Source: Desmodus rotundus
Taxonomy: Eukaryota; Chordata; Mammalia; Chiroptera; Phyllostomidae
NCBI RefSeq assembly: GCF_022682495.2
Contig: NC_071392.1
Coordinates: 82,228,797-82,292,796, forward strand
Length of the DNA stretch: 64,000 bases
Reading direction: 5' to 3'
Part shown: piece after piece, positions 47,680-57,289 of the stretch
Layout: the number at the start of each line of letters is the position of its first letter
Numbering within the stretch: position 1 is the stretch's first letter
Made by a program: the position numbers and the translations under genes
The notes under the pieces: generated by a model
Told to the model about the DNA's origin: nothing
The model's database searches: none
Seen by the model: only the letters and a program-made list of their open reading frames with translations

Positions 47680-49329
47680 TAAGTAAAAATAATAATGTTT
47701 GCTTGGCATTCTCCAAAGTTTCATTAATTTGGAACAATTGTGCAAACTCTTTCATTCACCGAACTTAGGTCGAAAAGGTGGGGGAGCCAGATAAATAAAA
47801 AAAGAAAGTTTATCTTCTTGGGTAAAATATATTAATGTAAATACACATAAATAATTGTGTGTTTTTCAGGTTAAAAGAACCATACCCATGTTTAAATAGA
47901 AGGCCGATGAAATCACTATGTTAAAAGAATTTTTTTTTTGCTTCAGGATTTTAGATTTAAATATTCTTGTCCATTGGAAACAATCGTAGTGCATTTTATG
48001 AGATGAATTAAATGCCCTGAAGATAGGATATTGCCATCATTGCTTCTCCTTCACACATCACAAAATGTAGCTGTGACATTGTAAACCCAACAGCGCTCCT
48101 TGCCTACCTTGATTACCTGACCTGTGTAAGCAAACGGTCTGTGCCTTGTCCACACCTTTAAATGCTCCCTTTGTATAGCACGGGTTAGTCTCAACTGGGC
48201 TGCATTGACCAAGTGCGTGTGTCCAGAACTGCATGGCGCATAATTGATCTTGACATCTCTCTGGAACTTACTCAGTTTTGTAACCGTGGGTCAGTGAGTT
48301 GTTTGGGGGCATATGGAACAGCAATGTTTAGTATTAGTAATTCGATTGATAACTTGCACCTGATTTGTGGAGGGTTGAGAGCTTAGGTTGATCGTGTAGC
48401 TGGAATATGCATGGGTGACCAGCTCACCTTGAACAAGTTTGGGCTTCCTGGTCTTGAGGTGCTTCATACATGTGGTGGTTCAAAACCTGAAGACAAAGCA
48501 TGTTCCAGAGTATTCTAAGCATTCCACAAGTTGTGGAAGGATATGAAAGCTGGCACCTGACCCCTTCCAATACATTTCTTTCTCCTGCCATTCCCTTATT
48601 ATACTTGTTGCCTGTAGGATGTGAATTGAGTTCTGTGACCACTTTCAGTCACCAAACACTGAATCCAACATAGGAACACACCTTCTGAGAACCTTAATTT
48701 AATTTTGGTCATTAACAGTTAACACTTACACACAAAAACTAAAGCTTGTCAAGCAGTTACGCTACTGCAGATTCAAATCTCCTCCTGGCATATGAGCCTC
48801 TTCCAAAAGTAAATTCCCTTCAGATAATAGTTAGTTATCTGGGCCAGCCTGCCATAAATAGCACCAAATGAAAGAGCACATGTTGGGTGAACCAGTATTT
48901 TCTAGTAAGCTTTGATCACTCTTGGCTTATTTTTAGGGTAGATAAGGCTTTTTTGCCAGACTTAGAAAAATTTTACCTTTTCCTCAAGAAGTTTTATTGT
49001 CCTTATCATTAATCTTCAGAAAAATGTAGAGCAAAGAAATTCTAAAACCAAAAATAATCAAAGTTCTCAGAGACTAGAATTTCCACATCCCAAGCTGTTC
49101 CCATTCACTCTAATATCAGCTCTCCCTTTTATCAGCCACTAACAGACCACCCTGTGCATTTAGCAATTTCCCCCCTAGTCCTAGTCTTTGCATCTCTGCA
49201 AGCTGATGGGACAAAATGCGAGTCATCTTGCAATACACAGGTACAAGCGTGGTTTTCAACTTAATGATATGTGCAGTTTTTTTAATGACCTGGAATCTAG
49301 AGGTCAGATTCTAAATACAATTCAAAAAA
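47680..49329. other. Intergenic, nothing recognised
   Basis: AT-rich, no convincing exon or named repeat. Open frames here are short and lack recognisable motifs. Confidence 0.4.
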
Positions 49330-49679
49330 ATTGAACATTATCAAAATTAATTTTTTTGCTCCATAGAAGATACAGTTAAGGGAGTGAAAAAGCAAGCTAC
49401 AGACAGAAAAAACATTGCAAATCAAATATCCAGTACAGAACATGTATAAAAAAATTTACCAAGAAATCTCAAAACTCAACACTAAGACAAACAACTGAAT
49501 TAAAAAATAGGTAAACTACAAGAACAGGCTCTTCACCAGGAAAAGATATAGATGTCACTTAAATACATGAAAAAAATGTTTAGCGTCATTATTCACATGG
49601 GAAATGCAAAGAAAAATAACCATGGGATACCATGACAAGTCTGTAAGAATGACTAAAGTAAAAACATATAGACAATATG
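49330..49679 (+). mobile_element. Old L1 ORF2 end, segment 1
   Basis: GACAAACAACTGAATTAAAAAATAGG and GGAAATGCAAAGAAAAATAACC follow the ORF2 C-terminal region. Split by a Ves SINE. Confidence 0.7.
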
Positions 49680-49889
49680 CCCTGGCTGGTGTGGCTCAGT
49701 GGATTGAGCATGGGCCTGTGAATCAAAGGGTCGCCGTTTGGATTCCTAGTCAGGGCACATGCCTGGGTTGTGGGCCAGGTCCCCAGTGAGGGGCACGTGA
49801 GAGGCAACCACACATTGATGTTTCTCCCTCTTTCTTTCTCCTTCCCTTCCTCTCTCTCAAAGAGTAAATGGATAAAATCTTAAAAAAAC
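49680..49889 (+). mobile_element. Ves-type bat SINE
   Basis: GCCCTGGCTGGTGTGGCTCAG head, near-consensus body, tail AAAGAGTAAATGGATAAAATC. Confidence 0.95.
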
Positions 49890-50060
49890 AGGCAGTGACT
49901 TCCAGTGGGTAGGGGTGGTGGAGAGTGTGATTACAAAGAAATGGCATGAAGGCATTCTGTGGGTAACAGAACATTTCAGTATCCCTAGTGTGATGATAGG
50001 CACACACATTTGTACACGTGCTAAAGTTCATAGAGCTAAAAAGTCAGTAATAAAGAAACA
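49890..50060 (+). mobile_element. Old L1 3' UTR, segment 2
   Basis: GTGATGATAGGCACACACATTTGTACACGTGCTAAAGTTCATAGAGC resembles the L1 3' UTR end and continues segment 1. Confidence 0.55.
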
Positions 50061-50319
50061 TATTCTAGCCAACATCTTAGCAGACGAAGGTGGACAGGGT
50101 GGTTGTGGGATAGATTTACAAATGATGTTGAGGGCTGTTACTGCCGGTGTTCCACACTGCCCCAGCCTAGTGGAAATCACTGTGTCCACTGGCTGACTGT
50201 GTACAGGTAAGCAAGCATGAATTTCCTAGAGATAGGGCAAGTCAATTACAGACAAGCCTCAGGACATTTTCATCATCAGGGAGTGCTGTTATCTCTATAC
50301 ACAACACAGTGGTTCAGAG

Positions 50320-50350
50320 AAGGAATTTTTTACTGGTGTGTTGCAAGCAT
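50320..50350 (-). mobile_element. hAT-like element A, terminal fragment
   Basis: The sequence ACTGGTGTGTTGCAAGCATTT corresponds to the 3' terminal part of the element at 55799-56058, reverse orientation. It is the other end of the copy at 53482-53720, split by the HAL1 insertion. The 8 bp before it (GTTCAGAG, 50312-50319) resemble the 8 bp after the far end (CTTTAGAG, 53721-53728). Confidence 0.6.
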
Positions 50351-50759
50351 TTTTTTTTAATTTAGTCATTTTTTAATTATTCACATACAGTTGACATGCA
50401 TTATTATATTAGTTTCAGGTGTATATCCCAGTGATTACACATTATATAGCTCAGTAAGTGATCATTCTGATGAATCTTGCATACATCTGACACCATATAG
50501 AGTTATTAAACTACTATCGACTATGTTCCCTATGCTGTACTTTACATCCCCGTGACTATTCTGTAACCACCAATTCGTACTTCTTAATCCCTTTATCATT
50601 CTCACACACCCTCCCAACCCCCCTACCTATCTGGCAACTGTCAAAATGTTCTCTGTGTCTACAAGTCTGTTTTTGTTTTGTTTGTTCATTTATTTTGTTT
50701 TTTAGTTTCAATCATTAATAGATTTGTATTTATTGCCATTTTATTGGTCATTATTTATC

Positions 50760-50850
50760 TTTCTCCTCCTCCCCTTCGTCCCCCTCCTCCTCCACCTCCT
50801 TCTCCTCCTCTTCCTCCTCCTCTCCTCCTCCTCCTTCTTCTTCTTTTTCA
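50760..50850. repeat. TCC/TTC repeat at HAL1 ORF1 C-terminus
   Basis: About 85 bp of CTCCTC/TTC triplets. On the minus strand it would encode a Glu-rich tail directly after DRLKGLPEKEEE of the relic ORF1. The expansion probably arose after insertion. Confidence 0.85.
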
Positions 50851-51189
50851 GGAAGGCCCTTTAACCTGTCATATAATACTGGTTTGGTGGTGATGAACTC
50901 CTTTAGCTTTTTTTTTTTTTTTTTTTTTTTACTGTGAAACCTTTTACATGTCCTTGGATGCTAAATGATAGCTTTTCTGGATAGAGTAATCTTGGTTGTA
51001 GGTCATTGCATTTCATCACTTTGAATATTTTTTGCCAGTCCCTTCTGGCCTGCAAGGTTTCTGTTGAGAAATCAGCTGAGAGTCTTATGGGGGCTCCCTT
51101 GTAGGAAACAAACTGCTTTTCTCTTGCTGCTGTTAAGATTCTCTTTCTGTCCTTAACATTTTGGGGTTTTGAGGCTGTTGTTATCGGTT

Positions 51190-51285
51190 GCTTTAATTAC
51201 TCTTAATCTTTCTTGCATTTTTTAACCCTACCTTTCAGTCCCCTTATATTCCCTTCCCCTAGCAATCACCACACACATTTTGCAT
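51190..51285 (-). mobile_element. Short L1 3'-end insertion inside HAL1 ORF1
   Basis: The relic ORF1 is interrupted between the IIIKM motif and the following DRKRILTAARE segment. The inserted sequence resembles the block at 31040-31140 (CTTTCAGTCCCCTTAT... with CCCCTAGCAATCACCACAC versus CCCCAGCAATTAACAGACC). Both look like minus-strand 3' ends of one L1 lineage. Confidence 0.45.
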
Positions 51286-52911
51286 TTTAATTATGATGTG
51301 TCTTGGTGTGGGCCTCTTTGGGTTCATCTTGTTTGGGACTCTCTGTGCTTCCTGGATTTGTGTGTCTATTTCCTTCACCAGGTTGCTGTCATTATTTTTT
51401 TTTCAAATAGGTTTCCAATTTCTTGCTCTCTCTCTTCTTCTGGCACCATGATCTAAATATTTGCATGTTCGAAGTTGTCCCGGAGGCTGCTTATAATATC
51501 CTCATTTTTTTGGATTCTTTTCTTCTTGCTGTTTTGATTGGATGTTTTTTGCTTTATCTTCCAAATCTCTGACTGGATCCTCTGCTTCATCTATTACACT
51601 GTTTATGCCCTATAATAGATTCTCATTTCAGTTAGAGTATTCTTTATTTCTGACCGGTTCTTTTTATGTTTTCTATCTCTGTTTTTATGTTTCCTATCTC
51701 CTTGTTGATGTTCTCACTAGTTCATATACTCTTCCCCTAAGTTCATTGAGCATCCTTATAACCAGTATTTTCAACTTTGCATCTAGTCAATTTCTTGTCT
51801 CCATTTCGTTTAGGGTTTCTTTTGGGGTTTTTTTTTTGTTGTTGTTGTTCTTTCATTTGGGATATGTTTCTTTGCCTCTTAATTTGGCAGCCTTCCTGTG
51901 TTTGTTTCTATACATTAGCTAGAGCTGCTACATCTTTCAGACTTAGTAAGTGGTCTAATATAGTTGGTATTCTGTAGGTCTAGTGCCACAGCCTCCCCTA
52001 TCACCCACGCTGGCTACTTGAGGTACACCCCCACTGTGGGTTGTGTACACCCTCCTCTTGTAGTTGAGTCTTGATTGCCGTTGGCACATCAATGGGAGGG
52101 ATTTACCCCCAGGTTGATCATCTGCAAGGACTGGCCATGACTGCCAACTTTTGACCACCATGGAGGGTCAGCTGTGGAGGGCCTCGCCACGGAGCAGGAC
52201 TTCCTTCAGTGTGGCTCTGGTGGCCACTGAGTCTGCCCCTTGAAACTGCTGCTTGTGGAGGTGGTTGGGTAGTAGTGTTTCAACGCGGTCTGAACCTGTC
52301 CACTAGATGTGCTGGATCTGGGGCCTCTTGTAAGGTGCATGCCAAGGTCACCCACTGCCTGTGTTCTTCCAGGGACCACCCAGCTTGAGCTATAATGCTA
52401 TCTGCAGATGGCTGCTATTTGTACTGGGCTTGGAGGTGCCCAGGAGAGGCCAAAATGTGAATCAAGGACGGTTGCTACTAGTGCCAGGCCTGGGGCCACT
52501 TAGCAAGAGGTACAGAGCACACGAAGGCCAGAGGCTACTTGTCTGAGAGATTTTAGGAAAATCTGAATCATGAGCCAAGACAGGATGGAGTCTCAGATAT
52601 GGCACCTGCCTGCCAGCTCTGTGGATGGAGGGCCCATCAAAGAAACAATAGCCTCTTCCAGCACTTCCATCTGAGAGAAAGCTACCCCCTCATCCTCGTT
52701 CTCACCCTGATGCTGGACAATTCAATTCCTTCCTGTATGCCTGTGGTGCCTTTCAAGCTGCTGCCCAGAACTGGAGCTCAGAGGGAGTGAGTCCGAGTAA
52801 GTCTATGTGCAGACCCTTGAAGAGGAACTGCATGGGACTCCAGCCAACCTCCATCTCCCTCAGCCTCAATCCCCACTGTTCTTTCATTTTTTAATCCTCA
52901 CTCAAGGACAA

Positions 52912-53105
52912 TTTTTCATTGCTTTTTAGAGAAAGAGGAAGGGAAAGAGAAATATTGATGGGGGAGAAAAGCTTCCATCGGTTGCCTCCCATACACACCT
53001 GGACTGGGGACCAAGCCTACAACCTAGGCATGTGCGCTGACAGGGAATCGCACCTGCAACCTTTTGTTTGGGGGCAACGCTTCAATCAACTGGTCAAGGC
53101 ACACT
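52912..53105 (-). mobile_element. Diverged bat SINE inside HAL1
   Basis: TTTTTAGAGAAAGAGGAAGGG... AACCTAGGCATGTGCGCTGACAGGG... in inverted order; head degraded near 53090-53105. Confidence 0.8.
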
Positions 53106-53481
53106 GGTCAAGGCCCCACTGGTTTTTACAGCCAGAAGTTATGGGGACTTTTCTTCCTGGCACTGGAACCCTGGGCAGCAGAGTCTGGTGTGGGGCTGGA
53201 GCCCCTCGCTCCCTGGGGGGAGACCTGTGCAGCTGATATATCCTTCCGAATTTTTGCCCACCATACCTGTGGGTGTGGGACAAGCCCATTCCATGTCTCT
53301 GCCCCTCCTACCTATCTCAATGTGGCTTCTTCTTTAATTCCCTGGTTGTAGGACTTCCATTCAGCCAGATTTCAGGCAGTTCTGAGTGATGGTTGTTCTG
53401 TAGTGTAGATGTAATTTTGATGTGGTTGGGGGAGGAGGTGAGTACCATGTTTACATAGGCTGCCATCTTGACCAGAACTCT

Positions 53482-53720
53482 GAAAGAATTTTTTAAAAAC
53501 CATTAATGCCTGACTTTTAGTCAGGGACACTGACTTAGGTTGTGAAGTTAAAAAAAAAAAAAAATGACAACAGCCAACATAGCAATAACTGTCTGGTGTG
53601 AATGAATCAAAATTATTCCTATTTTTTTGTCAGATCAGCCAAAAATATATTTTTGGTGTGCCACAGAATTTTAGTAATTAGTTTATGTGTTCCATGAGAT
53701 AAAAAGGTTGAAAATTGCTG
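53482..53720 (-). mobile_element. hAT-like element A, main fragment
   Basis: On the minus strand this begins CAGCAATTTTCAACC and carries TCTCATGGAACACATAAACTAATTACTAA-type sequence, shared at high identity with the element at 55799-56058. Together with 50320-50350 it makes about 270 bp. It has no coding capacity. The terminal CAGCARTTTTCAACY pattern and 8-bp duplication fit hAT superfamily non-autonomous elements. Confidence 0.7.
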
Positions 53721-54200
53721 CTTTAGAGGAAGACTATAGGAAACAATTGTTAATTGTTTCCCTAATTACTACTTCTTTTCATTTTCTTATAACGATATCC
53801 GGAATCTTCCCAGGAGGGATTAACTCGGACTCCATATGTAGAAATGGCTTCTAATTCTCTGAAGTCAGTCAAATCAGTCTTTTATTTCTTTTGACCACTA
53901 TGAGTGATTTAAGCAATAACCATTCAACCAAGAAAGTCAATTCAGGCAAAAAAAGAAAAAGAAAAAGACTCCCTTCCTGGATATTGTTGAGCTACAGAGG
54001 AAACTCTCCTTTTTGTTGGGCTTGAACCTAGAACAGAGCCACCTCAGGGACTGATTACTATCTTTTGATGAGAAGGAGGGAGTTATCTGAGAGAGCCAGG
54101 AGACAAGAACTGGAGAGTGAGGAACTGATTCCTGGCCATATTGTTTTTCCTCTAGTCCAGTGTTTCCCCAGTTTAATTAGGTGATAAAAACCCCAGGCTT

Positions 54201-54417
54201 CACCCTGGCTCATGTGGCTCAGTGGATTGAGTGCCGGCCTAAGAACAACAGGGTTGCCTGTTTGATTCCCAGTCAGGCAGGGCACATGCCTGGGTTGCAG
54301 GCCAGGTCCCCAGAAGGGGGTGTGCAAGCAGCGGTCACACACTGATGTTTCTTTCTCTTCCTCTCTCCCTTCCCCTCTGTCTAAAAATAAATAAATAAAT
54401 AAAATATTTTTAAAAAA
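54201..54417 (+). mobile_element. Ves-type bat SINE upstream of AKR1D1
   Basis: CACCCTGGCTCATGTGGCTCAG head, box B with a 4-bp duplication (GTCAGGCAGGGCAC), TAAATAAATAAATAAAATA tail. It lies about 540 bp before the AKR1D1 start. Confidence 0.94.
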
Positions 54418-54500
54418 GCAAAACAACAACGCCCCCCCCCCAAGGCTTCTTCCCTGTCCTCTGCATCAGAATCTCCAGGGAAGTTCTGGATAACTACCCC

Positions 54501-54574
54501 AGTCTCACCTCAAGCTGACCCTAATGTTGACATTTTCAGTCTCACCTCAAGCTGACCCTAATGTTGACGTTTTC
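54501..54574. repeat. 37-bp tandem duplication upstream of AKR1D1
   Basis: Two adjacent 37-bp units (54501-54537 and 54538-54574) differ at a single base (GACATTTT versus GACGTTTT). Each contains CTCAAGCTGACCCTAATG. The duplication ends 383 bp before the AKR1D1 start codon, so it is either very recent or homogenised. Confidence 0.9.
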
Positions 54575-54957
54575 AGGAATATGAACCAATAAATTTCCTT
54601 TATAGTTTAAGAGTACTTGGGGTAGACTTGTTACTTGGCAACAAGAGCATCGCAACTGACAGAACCCAGCTGATTTGTTTCCTTTTGTTTTTCCCACCTT
54701 TTCTCTGAAGAAGAGTAAGCATAAACTCTCAATGATTTATTTATACATCTCTGATAAAGTTCAAAGGACAATCTCAGTTAGGATTTCCAGGACAACATGG
54801 AAGAAAACAGGTTGAGAAATAGATCTGTCAATCTGTCTTCCCTCCCACTGCTCCTCCCTCTGACCCCTGTTTCTTTGATTAAACAGGCCCTAGGACACTT
54901 GTTCCAAAAGGGTTTAGAATCACTCCTAGAAATCTGAAGTCCTAGGCTGTCTGCCAG
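54575..54957 (+). promoter_or_regulatory. AKR1D1: AKR1D1 proximal promoter and 5' leader
   Basis: This is AT-rich, CpG-poor sequence between a Ves SINE plus tandem duplication and the AKR1D1 start, as expected for a tissue-restricted gene. It contains a TTTATACA TATA-like motif near 54738, a DR1-like nuclear receptor site at 54758-54770, TTACTTGGCAAC near 54630 resembling C/EBP or NF1 sites, and TGTTTCTTTGATTAAAC near 54868 resembling forkhead or HNF1 half sites. The last three are suggestive motifs only. The transcription start is not determinable. Confidence 0.5.
54758..54770 (+). promoter_or_regulatory. DR1-like nuclear receptor site (HNF4A candidate)
   Basis: AGTTCAAAGGACA is a direct repeat of two AGGTCA-like half sites with a 1-bp spacer, each half with one mismatch. 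It lies 188 bp upstream of the AKR1D1 start. HNF4A binds such sites in liver genes, which would suit AKR1D1 expression. Binding is inferred. Confidence 0.45.
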
Positions 54958-55050
54958 ATGTACCTCAGTGCGGCCGATCACCGCATACCTCTAAGTGATG
55001 GAAACAGCATTCCTATCATCGGGCTTGGTACCTACTCCAATCCTAAGCTG
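54958..55050 (+). CDS. AKR1D1: AKR1D1 exon 1 coding part (residues 1-31)
   Basis: AKR1D1 is the cytosolic NADPH-dependent 3-oxo-delta4-steroid 5-beta-reductase, which saturates the steroid A ring in bile-acid synthesis and steroid hormone clearance, mainly in liver. The 31 codons here include [16 protein letters not shown], the first strand of the aldo-keto reductase barrel with the GLGTY cofactor-side motif, preceded by a residue 1-10 tail characteristic of AKR1D1. The exon ends at AAGCTG|GTAAGT, a consensus donor in phase 0 at the position used in this gene family. Catalytic Asp, Tyr, Lys and the AKR1D1-specific Glu are in later exons, outside the window. Codon 2 is TAC (Tyr) where I recall Asp in human, which also leaves a weak start context (CAGATGT). 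The neighbouring CREB3L2 in head-to-head orientation supports orthology. Confidence 0.95.
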
Positions 55051-55589
55051 GTAAGTGTATCTGTCTTTCTATTAGCTTTTTCTTATAAGAAACTTTCCTA
55101 AAGCATAATCTGCAATTCATTTTGAGTGGATCTCATTGATTTCCTTTTTTGTAACAATGAAAGCAACCTCCAAGGGCTAATGTTTGGCTGAATGAGCATT
55201 GAGGCGAATATTAAACTAAATCAGTTTGTGATTTAAAATGATTTTGGATTAGAGGAGGGGACCTTTCTGCTTCCTTTACTAAAATTCAGCTGGATGCTTA
55301 TTATTTGATTGATCTCCAGCACATGAAATTACAGAGTTTATGGCCTGTGATTTTTTTAAGCTCATAGTTGAGGATTTTTAGTTCAGTCTAACAAGCATAG
55401 TGAAAACCTACCATCCATGAAGCACTAAGATCCAGAAGCTTCAAATATGAAGAGAATAGTCTCTGCTACCTAGGGATTAAAAATTGAATAGAAGAGACAC
55501 ACCTTCTAATAACTAACTACTGAAAAAATGAAGATGAGAGTAAATGCCGTCCTGGATATACAAACAGCATCTCTTGGAAAACACCAATT

Positions 55590-55790
55590 TGTATTTCATA
55601 ATCCCTTCATTTTTTCTCACCCAGCAGCCCACCCCCTTCCCAGCTGTCGACCCTCCGTTTGTTCTCTGTGTCTAGGAGCCTCCTTCTGTTTCGTTTGCGT
55701 GTTTATTTTGTTCTTTAGAGTTTATATATAAGTGAAATCGTATGGTATTGGCCTTTCTCTGTCTGACTTAGTTCACTTAGCATAAATACC
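55590..55790 (-). mobile_element. Old L1 3' part, segment 1
   Basis: Inverted L1 3' sequence (AAGTGAAATCGTATGGTATTGG, CACTTAGCATAAATACCCTC). Interrupted by hAT-like element B. Confidence 0.85.
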
Positions 55791-55798
55791 CTCTAGAG

Positions 55799-56058
55799 AA
55801 GCAATTTTCAACCTTTTTCATCTCATGGGACATATAAACTAATTACTAAAATTCTGCACACACCCAAAAATATATTTTTTGCCAATCTAAGAAAAAAATA
55901 GGTATAATTTCGATTCATTCACATTGGACAGCTATCGTTGTGTTGGCTCTGGTCATTATTTTTATTTGACAGTCTAAGGGAAAAGAAGTCAGTGCCCCTG
56001 ACAAAATAGGTGTTGCATGTTTTAAAAATTCTTGTGACACACCAGTTGAAAACTGCTG
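55799..56058 (+). mobile_element. hAT-like element B, 260 bp
   Basis: Ends AAGCAATTTTCAACC and, inverted, CAGCAGTTTTCAACT form short terminal inverted repeats. It interrupts an old L1 3' end. The flanks CTCTAGAG (55791-55798) and CTCTAGGT (56059-56066) duplicate the L1 sequence CTCTAGGTCC. It is non-coding and related to element A. Confidence 0.75.
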
Positions 56059-56066
56059 CTCTAGGT

Positions 56067-56310
56067 CCATGCTGCAGCAAATGGTAAGATTTTATTCTTT
56101 TTGATGGCGCAGTGATAGTCCGTTGTGGAAATGTACCACAGCTTTTTTACCCACTCCTATTGAGGAGCACTTGGGTTGCTTCCATATCTTGGCTGTTGTA
56201 AATAATGCTACAATGAACAGAGGGGTGCATATATCCTTTTGAACTAGTGTTTTGGGTTTCTGCATATATATTCCCAAATGTGGAATCGCTGGGTCAGGGA
56301 ATAGTTACAT
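56067..56310 (-). mobile_element. Old L1 3' part, segment 2
   Basis: CCATGCTGCAGCAAATGGTAAG, ATGCTACAATGAACAGAGGGG and AATCGCTGGGTCA continue the L1 after element B. Confidence 0.88.
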
Positions 56311-57289
56311 TTGACCACGGAGAGTGAAGTGGGTTTCCATTAAAACATGATAAAGTTTCTACTTAACTCTTTCTGCTGTTCTTATCGTAATTCAACACTT
56401 GATGCTGATTACCAAAATAAACAGTGGTATGTGTAGAGATGCTACTAAAATTTGAATGATCATGAATGAATGAACTCTGTACAGCTATGGACGAGTTTGT
56501 CAGGCGGAGACGCAGAGCTGAGGCCGGGCATTTTAGGCAGAAGGGGAAGTATAGAGGCATGAGATATATGATATGCCCGGGAAAGGCCAAGTCCACAGTG
56601 GCTGACACATGGAATTAGTGGTGGAGGTAATGGCAGCTGGATCTGGAAATGCAAGTTGAGACTGGATTCTAGAAAAGGAGGAATTATTTAAAGTTTAGGA
56701 ACAGAGGGATGGCATCAGCAGATCAGTGTTTTTGAAAGATAATTCTGGGGCAGAATGGAGAATGGAGGAGAGAGGAAAGAAACTGAACTACAGATACCGA
56801 GAACATATAACACTTGTACCGCAATCCCACATTCCATGTCAATCGCCATTGTTTTGGTAACGCCAAGGAAAGTCACTGTTGGAACAATTCTAAGAGTCCG
56901 GTCACCGGCCCCTCCCTTTTCTTACTTTGCCCATCAACTCTGTATGCCCTCACTCATAATCTCGGCTGCAAGCACATAAATGCGGAGACTCCTAAATCTG
57001 TATTTCCTATTCTGTTGTTATATCTCCCTGTACAACTGTGCACTGGCTACAACAGAACCACCTGGGACATTTTTGAAAAATACAGATCCTCAGGCCTCAC
57101 CTCAGGTCTACAGAATCTGATCTCTAGGGGTAGAGCCTAAGAATCTGCATTTAACATGTTCCTTGGATAATTCTGCTGTACAATCAAATAGGCACTCTCC
57201 ATCCTCCACAGGCCCCTCTAAGTCAACATGGCAAAATATACTCATCATCTCTCCATCCCCCCAAAATACTCCTCCTCCTAGCAAATAGC

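Larger units (their letters stand above)
50349..53481 (-). mobile_element. Half-L1 (HAL1-like) element: 5' UTR, ORF1, 3' UTR
   Basis: Read on the minus strand, the element starts near 53481 (TTCTGGTCAAGATGGCAGCC) and has a long 5' UTR. A decayed ORF1 follows at about 51960-50790, recognisable by MNPKRPTPRHIIIKM, YKGAPIRLSADFSTETLQ and LQPRLLYPEKL. It then passes straight into an L1-type 3' UTR ending in a poly-A (poly-T on plus at 50350-50358). No ORF2 lies between. That layout matches half-L1 elements rather than a standard L1. A Ves SINE (52912-53105) and a short L1 3' end (about 51190-51285) are inserted in it. Confidence 0.75.
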
